Made by a program: the position numbers and the translations under genes
Shown: piece by piece, positions 18,609 through 29,408 of the stretch
Position numbering within the stretch: position 1 is the stretch's first letter
Layout: each line of letters begins with the position of its first letter
Notes under the pieces: generated by a model
Database searches by the model: none
What the model was told of the DNA's origin: nothing
What the model saw: only the letters and a program-made list of their open reading frames with translations
Source: Saprospiraceae bacterium
Lineage (GTDB): Bacteria > Bacteroidota > Bacteroidia > Chitinophagales > Saprospiraceae
Direction: 5' to 3'
DNA: 64,000 bases
Assembly (NCBI GenBank): GCA_016710265.1
Contig: JADJJL010000003.1
Coordinates: forward strand, 201,001 to 265,000

Positions 18609-18616
18609 TATCTTTG
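18609..18616 (+). promoter_or_regulatory. -7 promoter box TATCTTTG before the HTH/PRTase gene
   Basis: TATCTTTG is an exact match to the Bacteroidota TAnnTTTG element, five bases before the ATG at 18622. Transcription would start within a few bases of that codon, so the mRNA may be leaderless. The palindrome at 18578-18604 covers the -33 region, so a bound protein would block RNA polymerase. Confidence 0.6.
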
Positions 18617-18621
18617 TGGTC

Positions 18622-19597
18622 ATGAAGACAAAGGATAAAATCATAGAAATCTTGAGAGCCCAAGGTCGGCTAGGCCCCAGTGAATTGGCTATTAAATTGC
18701 AGATATCTAGACAATACATCCACCGTCTTCTTAATGAGCTTGAACATGAAAATCGGGTAGAAAGAACTGGAATTACCCCACAAGTTTATTATTCAATTCA
18801 AACCAATCAAAATATCAATCAAAAAACAATTATTTCTTTTGAGGATGAGAAATTTTTAAATGAGCATTTTCTTTTGATAAATCCTAAAGGGAAACTGCTC
18901 AAAGGGTTTGATGCTATGGCTTATTGGTGTGAAAAACAGCATCTACCAATTGAAAAGACTATCCATGAATACATTATTACCAGAAAAAAGTATTTATCTT
19001 ATTTTAATGCTGATGCTATAATTGATGGAATGACTAAACTTAGATCTACAAAAGGTTTTGAGACGATAGCTTTGGATGCAATTTATTATCTTGATTTTTA
19101 TGCAATAGAGCGATTTGGAAAAACCGGCTTAGGTATGCTTCTACATTATGCAAAACAAGGGCAGAATAAGACATTGATGAAAATGATCGTCAGTCAAGTT
19201 CATCATAGAATAAATCATCTGATTGCAAACCAAAAATATCAGCGATATTGTTCGTTCCTCCTTCAATTCCAAGGAAAATTCAAATAATGGATTATCTGAG
19301 AAAAAATCTAAATATTGATAGGCCAGAAATTAAAATTATGAAATTGAAGACTGATATTATTGTTCCACAAAAGCTCTTTCAAAAATGTTTGAAAGAATTG
19401 CTAATGCAAGAAATTCTTTTATTATCAAAAAGCAAGCTAAAACAGAGCATCTATTAATTATAGATGATGCAGTCGGGAGCGGTGCTACGATGAATGAAAT
19501 AGCAATCAAAATAAAACAACTACAAATAGCTCATAAAATAACTGGATTGGCAATTACAGGAAGCTTCAAAGGATTTGATGTAATTTCAGAGATCTAA
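18622..19597 (+). CDS. Winged-helix regulator fused to a phosphoribosyltransferase domain, with two frameshifts
   Basis: Three overlapping frames make one protein of about 325 residues when one base is restored near 19242 and one A in the run at 19369-19372. The N-terminus (about residues 1-60) is a winged helix, with LGPSELAIKLQISRQYIHRLLNELE as the recognition region. The C-terminal part carries LLIIDDAVGSGATMNEIA, the PRPP-binding loop of type I phosphoribosyltransferases. HTH plus PRTase is the plan of Bacillus PurR, but the helix type differs and the ligand here is unknown. The start is ATG 18622 because the GTG at 18616 lies inside the promoter box. The palindrome just upstream suggests autoregulation. 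arsM follows. Confidence 0.72.
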
Positions 19598-19709
19598 ATG
19601 CCGATAATTATCAAAATAGTTGCAATCTAGGATTTAGCAACTTTCAGATAAACTTTAGAAGCCATTATCGTGTTTGTTTGCTTTTGTCATCCATAATAAA
19701 TTATCCAAT

Positions 19710-20678
19710 ATGTCTTATCTTGATACTACTGTTGATGTTTACAAAAATGCAGCACTTATACCGGATGTAGGTCTTTGTTGCACCACAACACCAGTTTGGC
19801 AATTGCCAGGTTTACATATTCCTTCTCGCATGTTGGAGATGAATTATGGATGCGGATCTACCGTGCATCCTAGAGATCTGGTCAGAAACCCGAAAGTACT
19901 TTATGTCGGAGTTGGAGGAGGAATGGAACTTTTACAATTTGCTTATTTTTCCAGATCGAAAGCAAGCGTAATAGGCGTGGACGTAGTAGAAGAAATGTTG
20001 AAGTCCTGTCAAGAGAATTTGATAGAAGCACAAAAGCAGAACGATTGGTTTTCGAAAGATTTTGTAGATCTAAAATATGGATCTGCTTTGAAACTTCCTC
20101 TAGAAGATGAAAGTGTCGATGTTGCTGCTCAAAATTGTCTCTTCAATATTTTTAAAATAGAAGATCTTAAGAAAGCACTTTCTGAAATGTACAGAGTGTT
20201 AAAACCACACGGTCGGTTAATTTTGTCGGATCCGATTTGTGAGTCTCCGATGCCAGCCAATTTAAGAGAAGATGCATCATTAAGAGCCTTGTGTTTGAGT
20301 GGTGCGATGCCATTGCAAGATTATCTCAAAGTGATTACAGACATAGGGTTTGGAACGGTAGAAGTGCGGGCAAAAAGGCCGTACAGGATCCTTAATCCTG
20401 GAACTTATGATACAGAAAATTTGCTCATACTGGAGTCTGTGGAAGTTTGTGCCATCAAAGATCCAATGCCTGAAGATGGAGCTTGCATATTTACCGGAAG
20501 AACAGCTATCTATTATGGAACAAATGAAATATTTGATGATGGTAAAGGGCACAGCATGACGCAAAATCAACCTCTTGCGGTATGCGATAAAACAGCAGAA
20601 GCATTGATTAAATTAGAGAGACCAGACTTATATGTATCTGAATCCAGTTGGTTTTATGATGGAGGAGGATGTTGTTGA
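19710..20678 (+). CDS. arsM: Arsenite methyltransferase, arsenosugar-type ArsM
   Basis: A 322-residue S-adenosylmethionine-dependent methyltransferase. It has a Rossmann SAM motif VLYVGVGGGMEL, a pair of adjacent cysteines in VGLCCTTTP, a further Cys in NYGCGSTVHPRDL and a C-terminal GGGCC. Such cysteines are expected to bind trivalent arsenic. The form matches the ArsM group that works with the radical-SAM enzyme ArsS in arsenosugar synthesis, but ArsS is not in the window. I chose ATG 19710 (MSYLDTTVDVYK) because family members begin there; the upstream in-frame codon at 19674 adds 12 unlikely residues. It lies downstream of the HTH/PRTase gene on the same strand. Confidence 0.85.
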   Translation: MSYLDTTVDVYKNAALIPDVGLCCTTTPVWQLPGLHIPSRMLEMNYGCGSTVHPRDLVRNPKVLYVGVGGGMELLQFAYFSRSKASVIGVDVVEEMLKSCQENLIEAQKQNDWFSKDFVDLKYGSALKLPLEDESVDVAAQNCLFNIFKIEDLKKALSEMYRVLKPHGRLILSDPICESPMPANLREDASLRALCLSGAMPLQDYLKVITDIGFGTVEVRAKRPYRILNPGTYDTENLLILESVEVCAIKDPMPEDGACIFTGRTAIYYGTNEIFDDGKGHSMTQNQPLAVCDKTAEALIKLERPDLYVSESSWFYDGGGCC

Positions 20679-20726
20679 GAAAAATCGAAAGATAGATTGA
20701 TAAATGGGTATAAGATCAAAGATTTT

Positions 20727-21728
20727 TCAATGCAATGGTTGATGTAATTGTTGCCAGATTAAATCTTTGAGTTCATCCAAACCCTGTTGTGCAACCGAAG
20801 AGATAAATACGCAAGGAATGTCTGTTGGAAGTTCATTTTTGATAAGATCTTTCCATTCAGCTTCGACAATGTCTGTTTTTGTGATGGCCAGAATTCGAGG
20901 TTTATCGGATAGTTCCGGATTAAACTGGTGTAATTCATTGGAAAGTACTTGGTATTCTTTTTGGATGTCAGCGCTGTCGCAAGGGATCATAAATAGCAAA
21001 ACTGAAGTACGTTCAATATGTCTTAAAAACCTTGTCCCAATTCCCTTACCGGCATGGGCACCTTCGATGATACCTGGGATATCGGCCATGACAAAAGATA
21101 GATTGTCGCGATATGAGACGATACCTAGATTGGGTACTAAAGTGGTAAACGCATAATCTGCTATTTTTGGTTTGGCTGCAGAGACGACGGATAACAAAGT
21201 TGATTTTCCCGCATTGGGGTATCCTACAAGTCCTACGTCTGCAAGAATTTTAAGTTCGAGGATAATCCAATCTTCAATGCCCGGTTCGCCGGGTTGTGCA
21301 TAGTCAGGGGCCTGATTGGTACTGGTGGTAAAAAAAGCATTTCCTTTTCCTCCCCGTCCACCAGCCAATAAAATTTCTGTTTGATCGTGTTGTGTAATTT
21401 CAAGTAATTTTTCACCAGTTTCAGGATGGACTGCGACGGTTCCCAATGGAACATCTAGGATGATGTCTTTGCCATCTGCGCCTGTACAATTGCTTTCACC
21501 ACCGGTAACACCGTTGTCCGCATAAATATGCTTTCTATATTTTAAATGCAGCAAAGTCCATAGTTGGCTATTTCCTCTTAAGATGATATGTGCACCACGT
21601 CCACCGTTACCACCATCAGGTCCTCCTTTAGGATTGTGTTTACTTCTAAAAAAGTGAACAAAACCAGGCCCTCCGTGTCCTGAACGGAAACAGATTTTTA
21701 CATAATCTACAAAATTTTGATCAGCCAA
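20727..21728 (-). CDS. obgE: Obg family GTPase
   Basis: Essential ribosome-associated GTPase involved in large-subunit maturation and stress signalling. The glycine-rich Obg fold covers residues 1-155 (GGPDGGNGGRG, LLAGGRGGKGNAFF). The G domain follows with G1 GYPNAGKST, G3 DIPGIIEGAHAGKGIG and G4 TKTD. At 333 residues it has the Obg and G domains but not the extra C-terminal domain, as is usual for the phylum. It is convergent with arsM and precedes adk on the same strand, a common pair. Confidence 0.96.
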   Translation of the reverse strand: MADQNFVDYVKICFRSGHGGPGFVHFFRSKHNPKGGPDGGNGGRGAHIILRGNSQLWTLLHLKYRKHIYADNGVTGGESNCTGADGKDIILDVPLGTVAVHPETGEKLLEITQHDQTEILLAGGRGGKGNAFFTTSTNQAPDYAQPGEPGIEDWIILELKILADVGLVGYPNAGKSTLLSVVSAAKPKIADYAFTTLVPNLGIVSYRDNLSFVMADIPGIIEGAHAGKGIGTRFLRHIERTSVLLFMIPCDSADIQKEYQVLSNELHQFNPELSDKPRILAITKTDIVEAEWKDLIKNELPTDIPCVFISSVAQQGLDELKDLIWQQLHQPLH

Positions 21729-21776
21729 AGTTTAAGGTGTTTTTATTAAAATTCTTTCTTGTTATTCTAAATGATT

Positions 21777-22350
21777 TTATACAAATGGGTCGAGTTCTAT
21801 ACAAATTCTATCAAAAATTTCATCCACAGAACCCATTCCATCAATGCTCTTAGATTTGTTTTTTTGAAGATAGAAATCAAACACTTCAGAAGTTTTCAAA
21901 CGGTATTCATCCATCTTTTTGGATAATGGATTCATCACTATCATCCGCTCTTCCTGATGTGATACCACGTTTCACAATTCTTCGTACGATTTCTTGATCT
22001 GGCACTTCCAGCGCAATCAAAATTTGTATCTCTTCCTCACTTTCACTGAGTAAATGGTCCAACGCAATTGCTTGTGCAATGGTTCTTGGGAAACCATCGT
22101 AGATGATACCTGAAACATGCTTTAAATCATGCAATTTGTTTTTTAGCATTCCAATGGTAATTTCATCCGGAACAAGAATGCCCTGATTCATAAATTCAAG
22201 CGCTTTAAGGCCAAGCGGTGTTTTTTGTGTTGTTTCAGCCCTGAAAAGATCTCCGGTAGAAATATGAAATAGATTGTATTTCTTGATGAGTTTTTCAGCT
22301 TGAGTGCCTTTACCGGATCCCGGAGGCCCAAAAAGTATTAAATGTATCAT
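21777..22350 (-). CDS. adk: Adenylate kinase, frameshifted near the C-terminal third
   Basis: Essential enzyme that interconverts ATP, ADP and AMP. The P-loop is GPPGSGKGT at residues 8-16, the AMP site includes TGDLFRAE, and YDGFPRTIAQA is the family signature. The short RIVKRGITSGRADD segment shows the form without the extended lid insert. The frame breaks at the T run 21916-21920 after ADDSDESIIQK; the other frame continues MDEYRLKTSEVFDFYLQ to the stop at 21777, giving about 190 residues. Loss of such an enzyme is improbable, so a base error is the likely explanation. Confidence 0.88.
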
Positions 22351-22444
22351 GTCCTAGAAAAGAGGGATTTATTCTAAATAAAGTTTATAAAATTTAATTC
22401 CAACCATCCCCTTTTGGTATGGAATTCGCAAAAGTAAGGCATTT

Positions 22445-23170
22445 TTAGTTCATCGTAAGGCCTTTTTGCCTTGGAATGCTCTCCAGATCTCGTATAATTC
22501 GGATTCTTTTAAGCCAATAATCTGACTTCATGATATCTTCTTCCACGACTCCACGAGACGAAGAACTGTGAATCATCATCATCTTTTTTGCATCAATCTC
22601 TGTAATAATCCCGACATGATGCACCCGGTTTTTGTTTCCAAAGAAAATGAGATCGCCTGGTTTGGCCTCCTGTGGTTTTATAGATTTTCCACATTTACTT
22701 TGATCTGCTGAACAAGCGGACATTTGATAATCAAACCGCCCAAGAACATGGATGACAAAGCCACTGCAATCAAATCCATTTGGGGTTTTGCCACCGGATT
22801 TATATTTAATTCCAATCATGCTTCTAGCTTCAGTTAGTATTTTTTCACGAATGGTCATAAAACTGAGTGTAGATACAGAATCCAGTTTGGTGTCTGCTAC
22901 GAGGATTCTATTAGGACTGGTTTTGGCTTTAGATTTATGAATGTTGCTTGTTTTTTTAGTGGTTTTACTTTTTGTTTTTGAGTTGGTCTTTTTCTTTGTT
23001 GCGACCAATTTGCCTTTGGATTTAGATGAAACATGGCTGCTCTTGTTGCGAAGACTATCCACATTCATTGTATTTGTGGCCATCAGGCTTGAACTTATGG
23101 AAAGGCAGAAAAGAACAATAGTAGCATTAAAATAAGGCTGTAAAAGTCGAAAATATAGATTAATACCCAT
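22445..23170 (-). CDS. NlpC/P60 family cell-wall hydrolase
   Basis: A secreted 241-residue cysteine peptidase expected to cut peptidoglycan stem peptides. The N-terminus has a hydrophobic signal (ATIVLFCLSISSSLMA). A Lys/Ser/Thr-rich linker of about 55 residues follows, then the NlpC/P60 domain with catalytic Cys in NGFDCSGFV, the first His in HHVGII and a second conserved His in MIHSSS. The basic linker could hold the enzyme to the acidic cell wall. The start is ATG 23170; a later one would truncate the signal. Confidence 0.86.
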   Translation of the reverse strand: MGINLYFRLLQPYFNATIVLFCLSISSSLMATNTMNVDSLRNKSSHVSSKSKGKLVATKKKTNSKTKSKTTKKTSNIHKSKAKTSPNRILVADTKLDSVSTLSFMTIREKILTEARSMIGIKYKSGGKTPNGFDCSGFVIHVLGRFDYQMSACSADQSKCGKSIKPQEAKPGDLIFFGNKNRVHHVGIITEIDAKKMMMIHSSSSRGVVEEDIMKSDYWLKRIRIIRDLESIPRQKGLTMN

Positions 23171-23449
23171 ATTTATAATGATTTATGTATGTAATAAAAC
23201 GCTAATATAAAGATATTAACTAAGCTATTACACATATATTTTAAAATTAATACGTAATTTACTGGTAGGTAATATTTTGAACATTAAATTAATTATTAAT
23301 ATGAAATTTAAAAACCTTATTCCTTAAGTACTCTGGATTCCTAATACAGATTATAGGAATTATCCAATGAGCCTTAGTTATTTGGAATAGAGCTTCCAAG
23401 AACGTTTTTATCCTTTCCTTTGTTGTAGATTTTTTATAAACAAACTCAC

Positions 23450-24265
23450 ATGAATAAGTTAAGACCACAGAACGCTTTGGGGATTTTAGGCAATAGAGGC
23501 CGAACAGGAGGAACCTTGATCATAGGTTTGGTGATCGCGGCAATCACCTTGTTTAGATATTGTTCTACAAGCACTTACAATGAATATTTGGGGATTCGCC
23601 AAAATGTGAGCATCAGTCCTGAAGAGGAAATAGCCATTGGTCTTCAATCTAAACCAATGATGGTTCAGGAATTTGGTGGATACGATTCCGACCAAAGGGC
23701 TCAACAATTGGTCAAAGAAGTGGGCCAACGCTTGGTTCAAAACAGTGTAGCCTCCAAGACTCCCTACCAATATGAGTTTCATTTGCTCGCAGATCGCAAC
23801 ACGGTAAATGCATTTGCATTGCCAGGAGGGCAGGTTTTTATCACCAGGGCTTTGTTTGACAGATTGACCGATGCGGATCAGTTGGCAGGTGTTTTGGGAC
23901 ACGAAATTGGACATGTCATTGGCCGGCACTCTGGAGAAAGGATGGAAAAAGATCAATTACTCAAAGGTCTTGCCGGAGCAGCTGGAGTTGCCATGGGAGA
24001 TGCACAATCTGCACAGATGGCTCAGCAAGTAGCAGCATTAATCGGATTAAAGTATGGCAGAGAGCAAGAATTGCAGTCTGATGATCTCGGTGTTCGTTTT
24101 ATGATAGACGCGGGTTTTAAACCGGAAAAATTAATCGATGTGATGGAAATTCTTAAAATGGCATCCGGTGGTCAGAGCAGACCTGAATTTACATCGTCGC
24201 ATCCGGATCCGGAAAACAGAAAAGAGATGATCGAAGCTGCAATAAAAAAGTATAGGAAAGAGTAG
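23450..24265 (+). CDS. M48 family metalloprotease
   Basis: A 271-residue zinc protease with the HEIGH motif at residues 151-155 and a third ligand Glu further on in REQELQSDDLG. An N-terminal hydrophobic segment (GTLIIGLVIAAITLF) anchors or exports it; the CS pair after it is a weak lipobox candidate. The layout fits the BepA/Oma1-like periplasmic group concerned with outer-membrane protein quality control rather than the HtpX type, which has several helices. The gene stands alone between divergent or convergent neighbours. Confidence 0.88.
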   Translation: MNKLRPQNALGILGNRGRTGGTLIIGLVIAAITLFRYCSTSTYNEYLGIRQNVSISPEEEIAIGLQSKPMMVQEFGGYDSDQRAQQLVKEVGQRLVQNSVASKTPYQYEFHLLADRNTVNAFALPGGQVFITRALFDRLTDADQLAGVLGHEIGHVIGRHSGERMEKDQLLKGLAGAAGVAMGDAQSAQMAQQVAALIGLKYGREQELQSDDLGVRFMIDAGFKPEKLIDVMEILKMASGGQSRPEFTSSHPDPENRKEMIEAAIKKYRKE

Positions 24266-24370
24266 AAGAATTTCCAATAATTTTAATTCTTTTGAGTCAA
24301 AGAAATTTGGCTTCAATTGATTGATTTGAAAAAACTCTCTTCTGACTAATTTGGTTAATTTGGAGTGATT

Positions 24371-25233
24371 TTATTTTTCTTTGTCATTATCTTTTTTACC
24401 TTTCAGCTTTTTCTTTGAGATTTCTTTGTCTAAAGATTTCACCCTTCGCTCTAATTTTTTAATATCCTCTTCTGCTGCTAGTTCTTCAGGTTTAATGCCA
24501 CTTTTGCCTAAAAGTCCTCTCACATCTTTATTGTTTTTAACGTGTTCGGAGGTGATATTACCTTCGCCTTCAAGGCCATTTTTCTTTACATTAAAATTGG
24601 TGATTTCAGTGGCTAATTGCTTGGCTGAAATTGTTATAGCGGGCAAGAAATCGGCTAATGGTCTGTTTTCATTAATGCCTAATTTACGTTTCATATCAGT
24701 GGTATTATATCCACCAAACATTGCCCAATCGCCCTTGCTCCTAATTCGGGCAAAACCGGAATTATCAACGCCTCTTTCATAGATATTTTGGAAAGTTCTG
24801 ATTCAGTGGCTGCTAATTTTTCACGAGCTTGTAAACGCTCCATTAGCTGTATGCGTTCTTCTAACAATTCTTGCTTTCGGGTTTGAATGGCAAAATAACT
24901 TTGAGCGAACGCAATTTGTTCTTTCTTTGGGTCTCCGTTTTGAGCTATTAAGTAGCAAGCATAGCGGGTAAGCATTATGTCTTCTTGCTTTCGTTCAGCC
25001 CCAGAACCAATTTTAACCATTTTGGTGATGTCAACAAAATGGTCTGAAACCACTTCACCAGTGGTTTCGCAACTGTCTTTAGCTTTATTGATTGCGTTTA
25101 AAAAATTGCGCCATTCGGAATAACCCAACAGTTCTTGCAATTCACGGGCTAACCAATATTCAACACCATCTTGTTCGTATGCAAATTCCTCAAAACGCTG
25201 ATTTAATTCTACAATTGTATTTTTTTCCATCAC
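24371..25233 (-). CDS. DinD-like protein with BRO-N domain, frameshifted
   Basis: The minus-strand frame from 25233 encodes a BRO-N-like N-terminal domain (DGVEYWLARELQELLGYSEWRNF) with the DinD features DHFVDITKMV and LTRYACYLIAQNGDP. After LSKIS the frame is lost at the TTTT run 24786-24789. One restored base gives NIYERGVDNSGFARIRSKGD leading into MFGGYNTTDMKRKLGI and the second domain, for 287 residues in all. DinD is a DNA-damage-induced protein reported to inhibit RecA filament function in E. coli. BRO-N proteins also occur in phages and mobile elements, so this one could be acquired. The acidic/basic C-terminal tail is rich in Lys and Glu. Confidence 0.82.
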
Positions 25234-25566
25234 AAATGATTTTCCATTTTAAGTTTAAAAATTCACTAGTTTTTATTTCTTATTTTGTCTTTTCCAAATT
25301 TCATTTTGCAGCTTTTCTTTACATGTTTATCATTTTCTTAGCTTCCAATAACATTTAATGTATTTTGCTATTATTTATAGAATTTTATTTTAAAAACTAA
25401 AATTTAAGGGTGCGTTATAGAGAATAAATTTTAGAACTCACAATATAGTGCAAACTTAAAATTTAATTATCAGACATGATCTTAAATTGAATTTAATTTT
25501 CATAAAAAATTACCCTCCCTAACTCTCTCATTCTACCTACCTTAGCCCTTTGAAGATTGAAGCTAC
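25234..25566. other. AT-rich gap with no supported gene
   Basis: This 333-bp gap between the DinD-like gene and polA is very AT-rich. I see no open frame with family resemblance, no strong hairpin and no clear promoter consensus in it. It presumably holds the promoters of the two diverging genes. Confidence 0.5.
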
Positions 25567-28335
25567 ATGAAAAAACTCTACTTACTGGATGGACATGCCT
25601 TGGTTTACAGAGCCCATTATGCCTTTATAGGCAGACCGCTTTTGAATTCGAAGGGATTGAACACGGGTGCCATTTCCGGATTTACACGGACCTTATGGGA
25701 TATCATCAACAATGAAAAACCTACTCACATTGCAGTTGCTTTTGACCTTCATGGGCCCACCTTCAGACACCATGAATATCCGGAGTACAAAGCCAATCGT
25801 GAAGCACAACCTGAAGACATAACCATTGCTTTGCCCTACATCGAAGAAGTGGTCAAAGCATTTAACATTCCCATCGTAACCGCTGAGTCGTATGAAGCAG
25901 ATGATGTGATCGGAACACTGGCAAAACAAGCTGCCAGACAGGGATTTGAAGTGTATATGGTCACACCTGATAAAGATTACGGACAATTGGTGGAAGAGCA
26001 TATTTACATGTACAAGCCATCCAGACAGGGAAATGGAATTGATAAATTAGGTCCTAAAGAAATTACAGAATCCTGGGGAATAAAAAGAGTGGATCAGGTC
26101 ATCGATATGTTGGGACTCATGGGTGATGCGGTGGATAACATCCCGGGTATTCCTGGGGTGGGTGAAAAAACTGCTGCAAAGTTGCTTCAGGAATACGACA
26201 ATATTGAAAATTTGCTCGAAAATAAAGACAAACTCGTAGGAAAATTAAAGGAGAGAGTGGAGCAATATTCAGAACTGGCTTTGTTGAGTAAAAAATTAGC
26301 CACCATTGATATTAATGCACCGGTGACCTTCGATGAAGTGTCTTACAAAATAGAAGGAGCCAACAAAGACCGATTGGCCGAACTTTTTAAACTTCTTGAA
26401 TTTAGGACACTCGCACAAGCTGTATTAGGAGACAAGCCAAGTTCTGCTGGTAAATTACTTTTTGATGTAGAAATCAAAGAAGAAAATTCTGCACCTGCCA
26501 AGGAATACAAAGTCGCAGACCACGACATTCATACTACCAGCCATCAATATTATTTGGTACAAAATGAGGATGAGATTCAATCTTTGATTTCTGTTTTAGA
26601 AAAATCAGAAATTATTTCTTTTGATACCGAAACAACCGGCATAGATCCGACACAAGCTGAGTTGGTTGGAATGTCATTTTGTACTGAGGGAAAAGTCGCC
26701 TATTATCTTCCCTTACCGGCAGATAGAAATCAAGTGCTTCAAATCATCCATAAGTTCAAACACATTTTGGAAAATCCGGCCAAAAAATTAATTGGCCAAA
26801 ATATTAAATTTGACATGTTGATGATGTTGCAATATGGTTTTGACATTCCGGCACCGTATTTTGACACCATGATAGCTCATTATTTGGTTGAACCGGATCA
26901 GCGTCATAAGTTGGATTATCTTTCAGAAGCCTATCTCAACTACAAAATGGTTCCTATTGAAGATTTGATTGGAAAGAAAGGTGTTTCTCAAAAATCCATG
27001 CGCGATGTACCCTTGGAACAAATCAAGGAATATGCAGCGGAAGACGCTGATGTAGTGATGCAATTGTATCCATTGATGAAAGAAGAATTGGTAAAAAATG
27101 AAATCTCATCAGTCTCAGAAAACATCGAATTGCCATTGGTAAAGGTATTGTGTGATATGGAAAATGATGGTGTGAGAATTGACGCTCAATTTTTAAATGC
27201 GTATAGCAAAACTTTGGGAGTTCAAATTTTGGAAGCTGAAAAACTAATTTACGAACAAGCAGGTGTTAAATTTAATATAGCGAGTCCCAAACAAGTGGGC
27301 GATGTGCTGTTTGAAAAATGAAAATTCCATATCGTTGGCGCAAAACCAGCACCAATCAATATAGTACAGACGAAGAAATTCTTACAGAACTTTCTGCAGA
27401 ATACGATTTGGTAAAAACCATACTTGAATTTCGAAAACTATCAAAACTGAAATCCACTTATGTAGATGCTCTTCCCACGATGATCAATCCGAAAACAGGT
27501 AGGGTGCACAGTTCTTTTAATCAAGCCCGCGCAGCAACTGGAAGATTGGCTTCTGAAAATCCAAATTTGCAAAACATTCCCATCAAGGATGAGGCCGGTA
27601 GAGAAATCAGAAAATCTTTTTTACCTAGAGATCCGGACTATGTTTTAATGTCTGCAGATTATAGCCAGATTGAATTAAGATTAATAGCGGATATGAGCGG
27701 AGAAGAAGCCATGTTGGAAGCTTTTATTAAAGGCCAGGACATCCACAGGGCAACCGCTGCCAAAGTGTATAACACGCCTTATGATGAGGTTACCAGCGAT
27801 CAGAGAAGAAATGCCAAGACGGTCAATTTTTCTATTTTTATACGGTGCAGGTGCGACCAACATTTCCAGACAACTGGGAATTAATAGAACAGAAGCCAAA
27901 GAACTGATTGACCAGTATTACAAAACTTATTCCGGTCTCAGAGATTATATGAACAGTCTCGTAGAAAATGCAAGAACCAATGGTTATGTGAGTACCTTGT
28001 TGGGAAGGAGAAGAATTTTAAGAGACATCAATTCTAGAAATGCACTCGCCCGAACCAACGCAGAAAGAGTGGCTGTAAATACACCTATCCAAGGTACTGC
28101 TGCAGATTTAATTAAACTGGCCATGATTAAAATTCATGCACGCATTCGAGCAGAAAAATTTAAAAGTAGAATGATTTTACAAGTACACGATGAGTTGGTT
28201 TTTGATGTGTTTAGACCCGAATCAGAAAAGATGAAGGAGATCGTACTATTTGAAATGAAAAATGCCATTCCGGGTTTAAAAGTACCTTTGGATGTTGGAA
28301 TAGGAATTGGAGAAAATTGGCTGGAAGCCCATTAA
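25567..28335 (+). CDS. polA: DNA polymerase I, interrupted by two frameshifts
   Basis: Repair and Okazaki-fragment polymerase of about 922 residues. Residues 1-290 are the 5'-3' exonuclease (LLDGHALVYRAHYAF, ESYEADDVIGTLA). The 3'-5' exonuclease begins with the intact DTETTGIDP motif near residue 353. The polymerase domain has motif A DYSQIELR, motif B RRNAKTVNFSI and motif C QVHDELVFD. One base is missing near 27319 (FEK then LKIPYRW) and one T too many in the run 27835-27839 (VNFSILYGAGAT); correcting both gives one continuous protein. The proofreading motif is present, unlike in Taq-type enzymes. Confidence 0.92.
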
Positions 28336-28359
28336 TTAATTTTTTGAAAAAAAGCGGAA

Positions 28360-29290
28360 ATGCAATTATCTAAACCCATTCATGTCAAAGAACTTGCAGA
28401 CGAATTTGGATTGTTGATTTTAGGAGTGCAAGATCAAATGATTTATGGTATCAACGAGATTCACAAAGTGAGACCGGGAGATTTAAGTTTTGTCGATGCA
28501 GAGAAATATTACAGTCGTTCTGTAAATTCTGCAGCCAGCGTAATTTTGATCAATAAAGAAATAGAATGTCCTGAAGGAAAAACATTGTTGGTCACAGAAC
28601 ATCCTTTTGATATATACAATCAATTAGCCTTTAGGTATCGTCCAGAACAAGTATTGCAAGCAGCGATAGCAGAAACCGCATTTGTACATCCAACTGCGAT
28701 CATTGAACCCGGAGCCATCATCGCACATTATGCGGTGATTGGTGCAGGAAGTTTAATACAGTCCAATGCATATATTGGAGAATATTCCGTGATTGGACAA
28801 AATGTAAGAATACAACCAAGCGCCATCATTGGTTCTGATGCATTCTATTATAAAAAAAACCAAGGATGGATTTGTGAAATGGAGGAGTTGTGGACGTACC
28901 ATCATACACGACGATGTAGAGATTGGCGCAGGAAGTACTATCAACAAAGGGGTGTCTGGGGATACCATCGTTGGAGAGGGCACCAAAATTGATTGCCAAG
29001 TGCATTTGGGACATGGAGTGGTGGTAGGAAAGCACTGCCTTTTTGCTGCTCAAGTTGGCATTGGCGGTAAAACCATCATCGGAGATCATGTCACACTCTA
29101 CGGTCAAGTGGGGGTGGCTCAAAATCTTCATATTGCCAATCAAGTTACAGTGTATGCAGCTTCTGGTGTGTCCAAAGATTTAGAAGAAGGAAAAACCTAT
29201 TTTGGCGCACCTGCAGAAGAAGTAGGAGTCAAATACCGCGAACTTGCTGCTTTGAGAAGTTTGCCGGGGTTTATGAAAATTAAAAAGTAG
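28360..29290 (+). CDS. lpxD: UDP-3-O-acylglucosamine N-acyltransferase, frameshifted
   Basis: Third step of lipid A synthesis: adds a hydroxyacyl chain to the 2-amino group. The N-terminal uridine-binding domain includes RPGDLSFVDAEKYY. The C-terminal left-handed beta helix shows hexapeptide repeats (IIEPGAIIAHYAVIGAGSLI) and the conserved LGHGVVVGKHCLFAAQVGI with the catalytic His. The frame slips near 28880-28890 (ICEM then SCGRTIIHDDVEIGAGSTI); removing one base joins the halves into about 309 residues. It follows polA by 24 bases. Confidence 0.88.
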
Positions 29291-29408
29291 ACTAAAATAA
29301 CTGAATATAATTTTTTTAATACCATCAAATTTCGCAACTTTATATCTTAAATGGGTTTCGTTAGTATTGTGTTACTTTCATCCCGAACCAAATTCGGAGA
29401 ATAATTAA

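Noticed and set aside
20679..20726. Long-loop inverted repeat GAAAAATC...GATTTTTC between arsM and obgE as a terminator
   Set aside because: The stem is AT-only, short and has a loop of more than 30 bases, so it is not convincing.
24381..24782. 133-codon plus-strand frame
   Set aside because: It is antisense to the repaired DinD-like gene, which has clear domain motifs.
25567..28335. polA as two or three separate genes, or as a true pseudogene
   Set aside because: The pieces fit end to end at conserved motifs after one-base changes, and the enzyme is normally indispensable.
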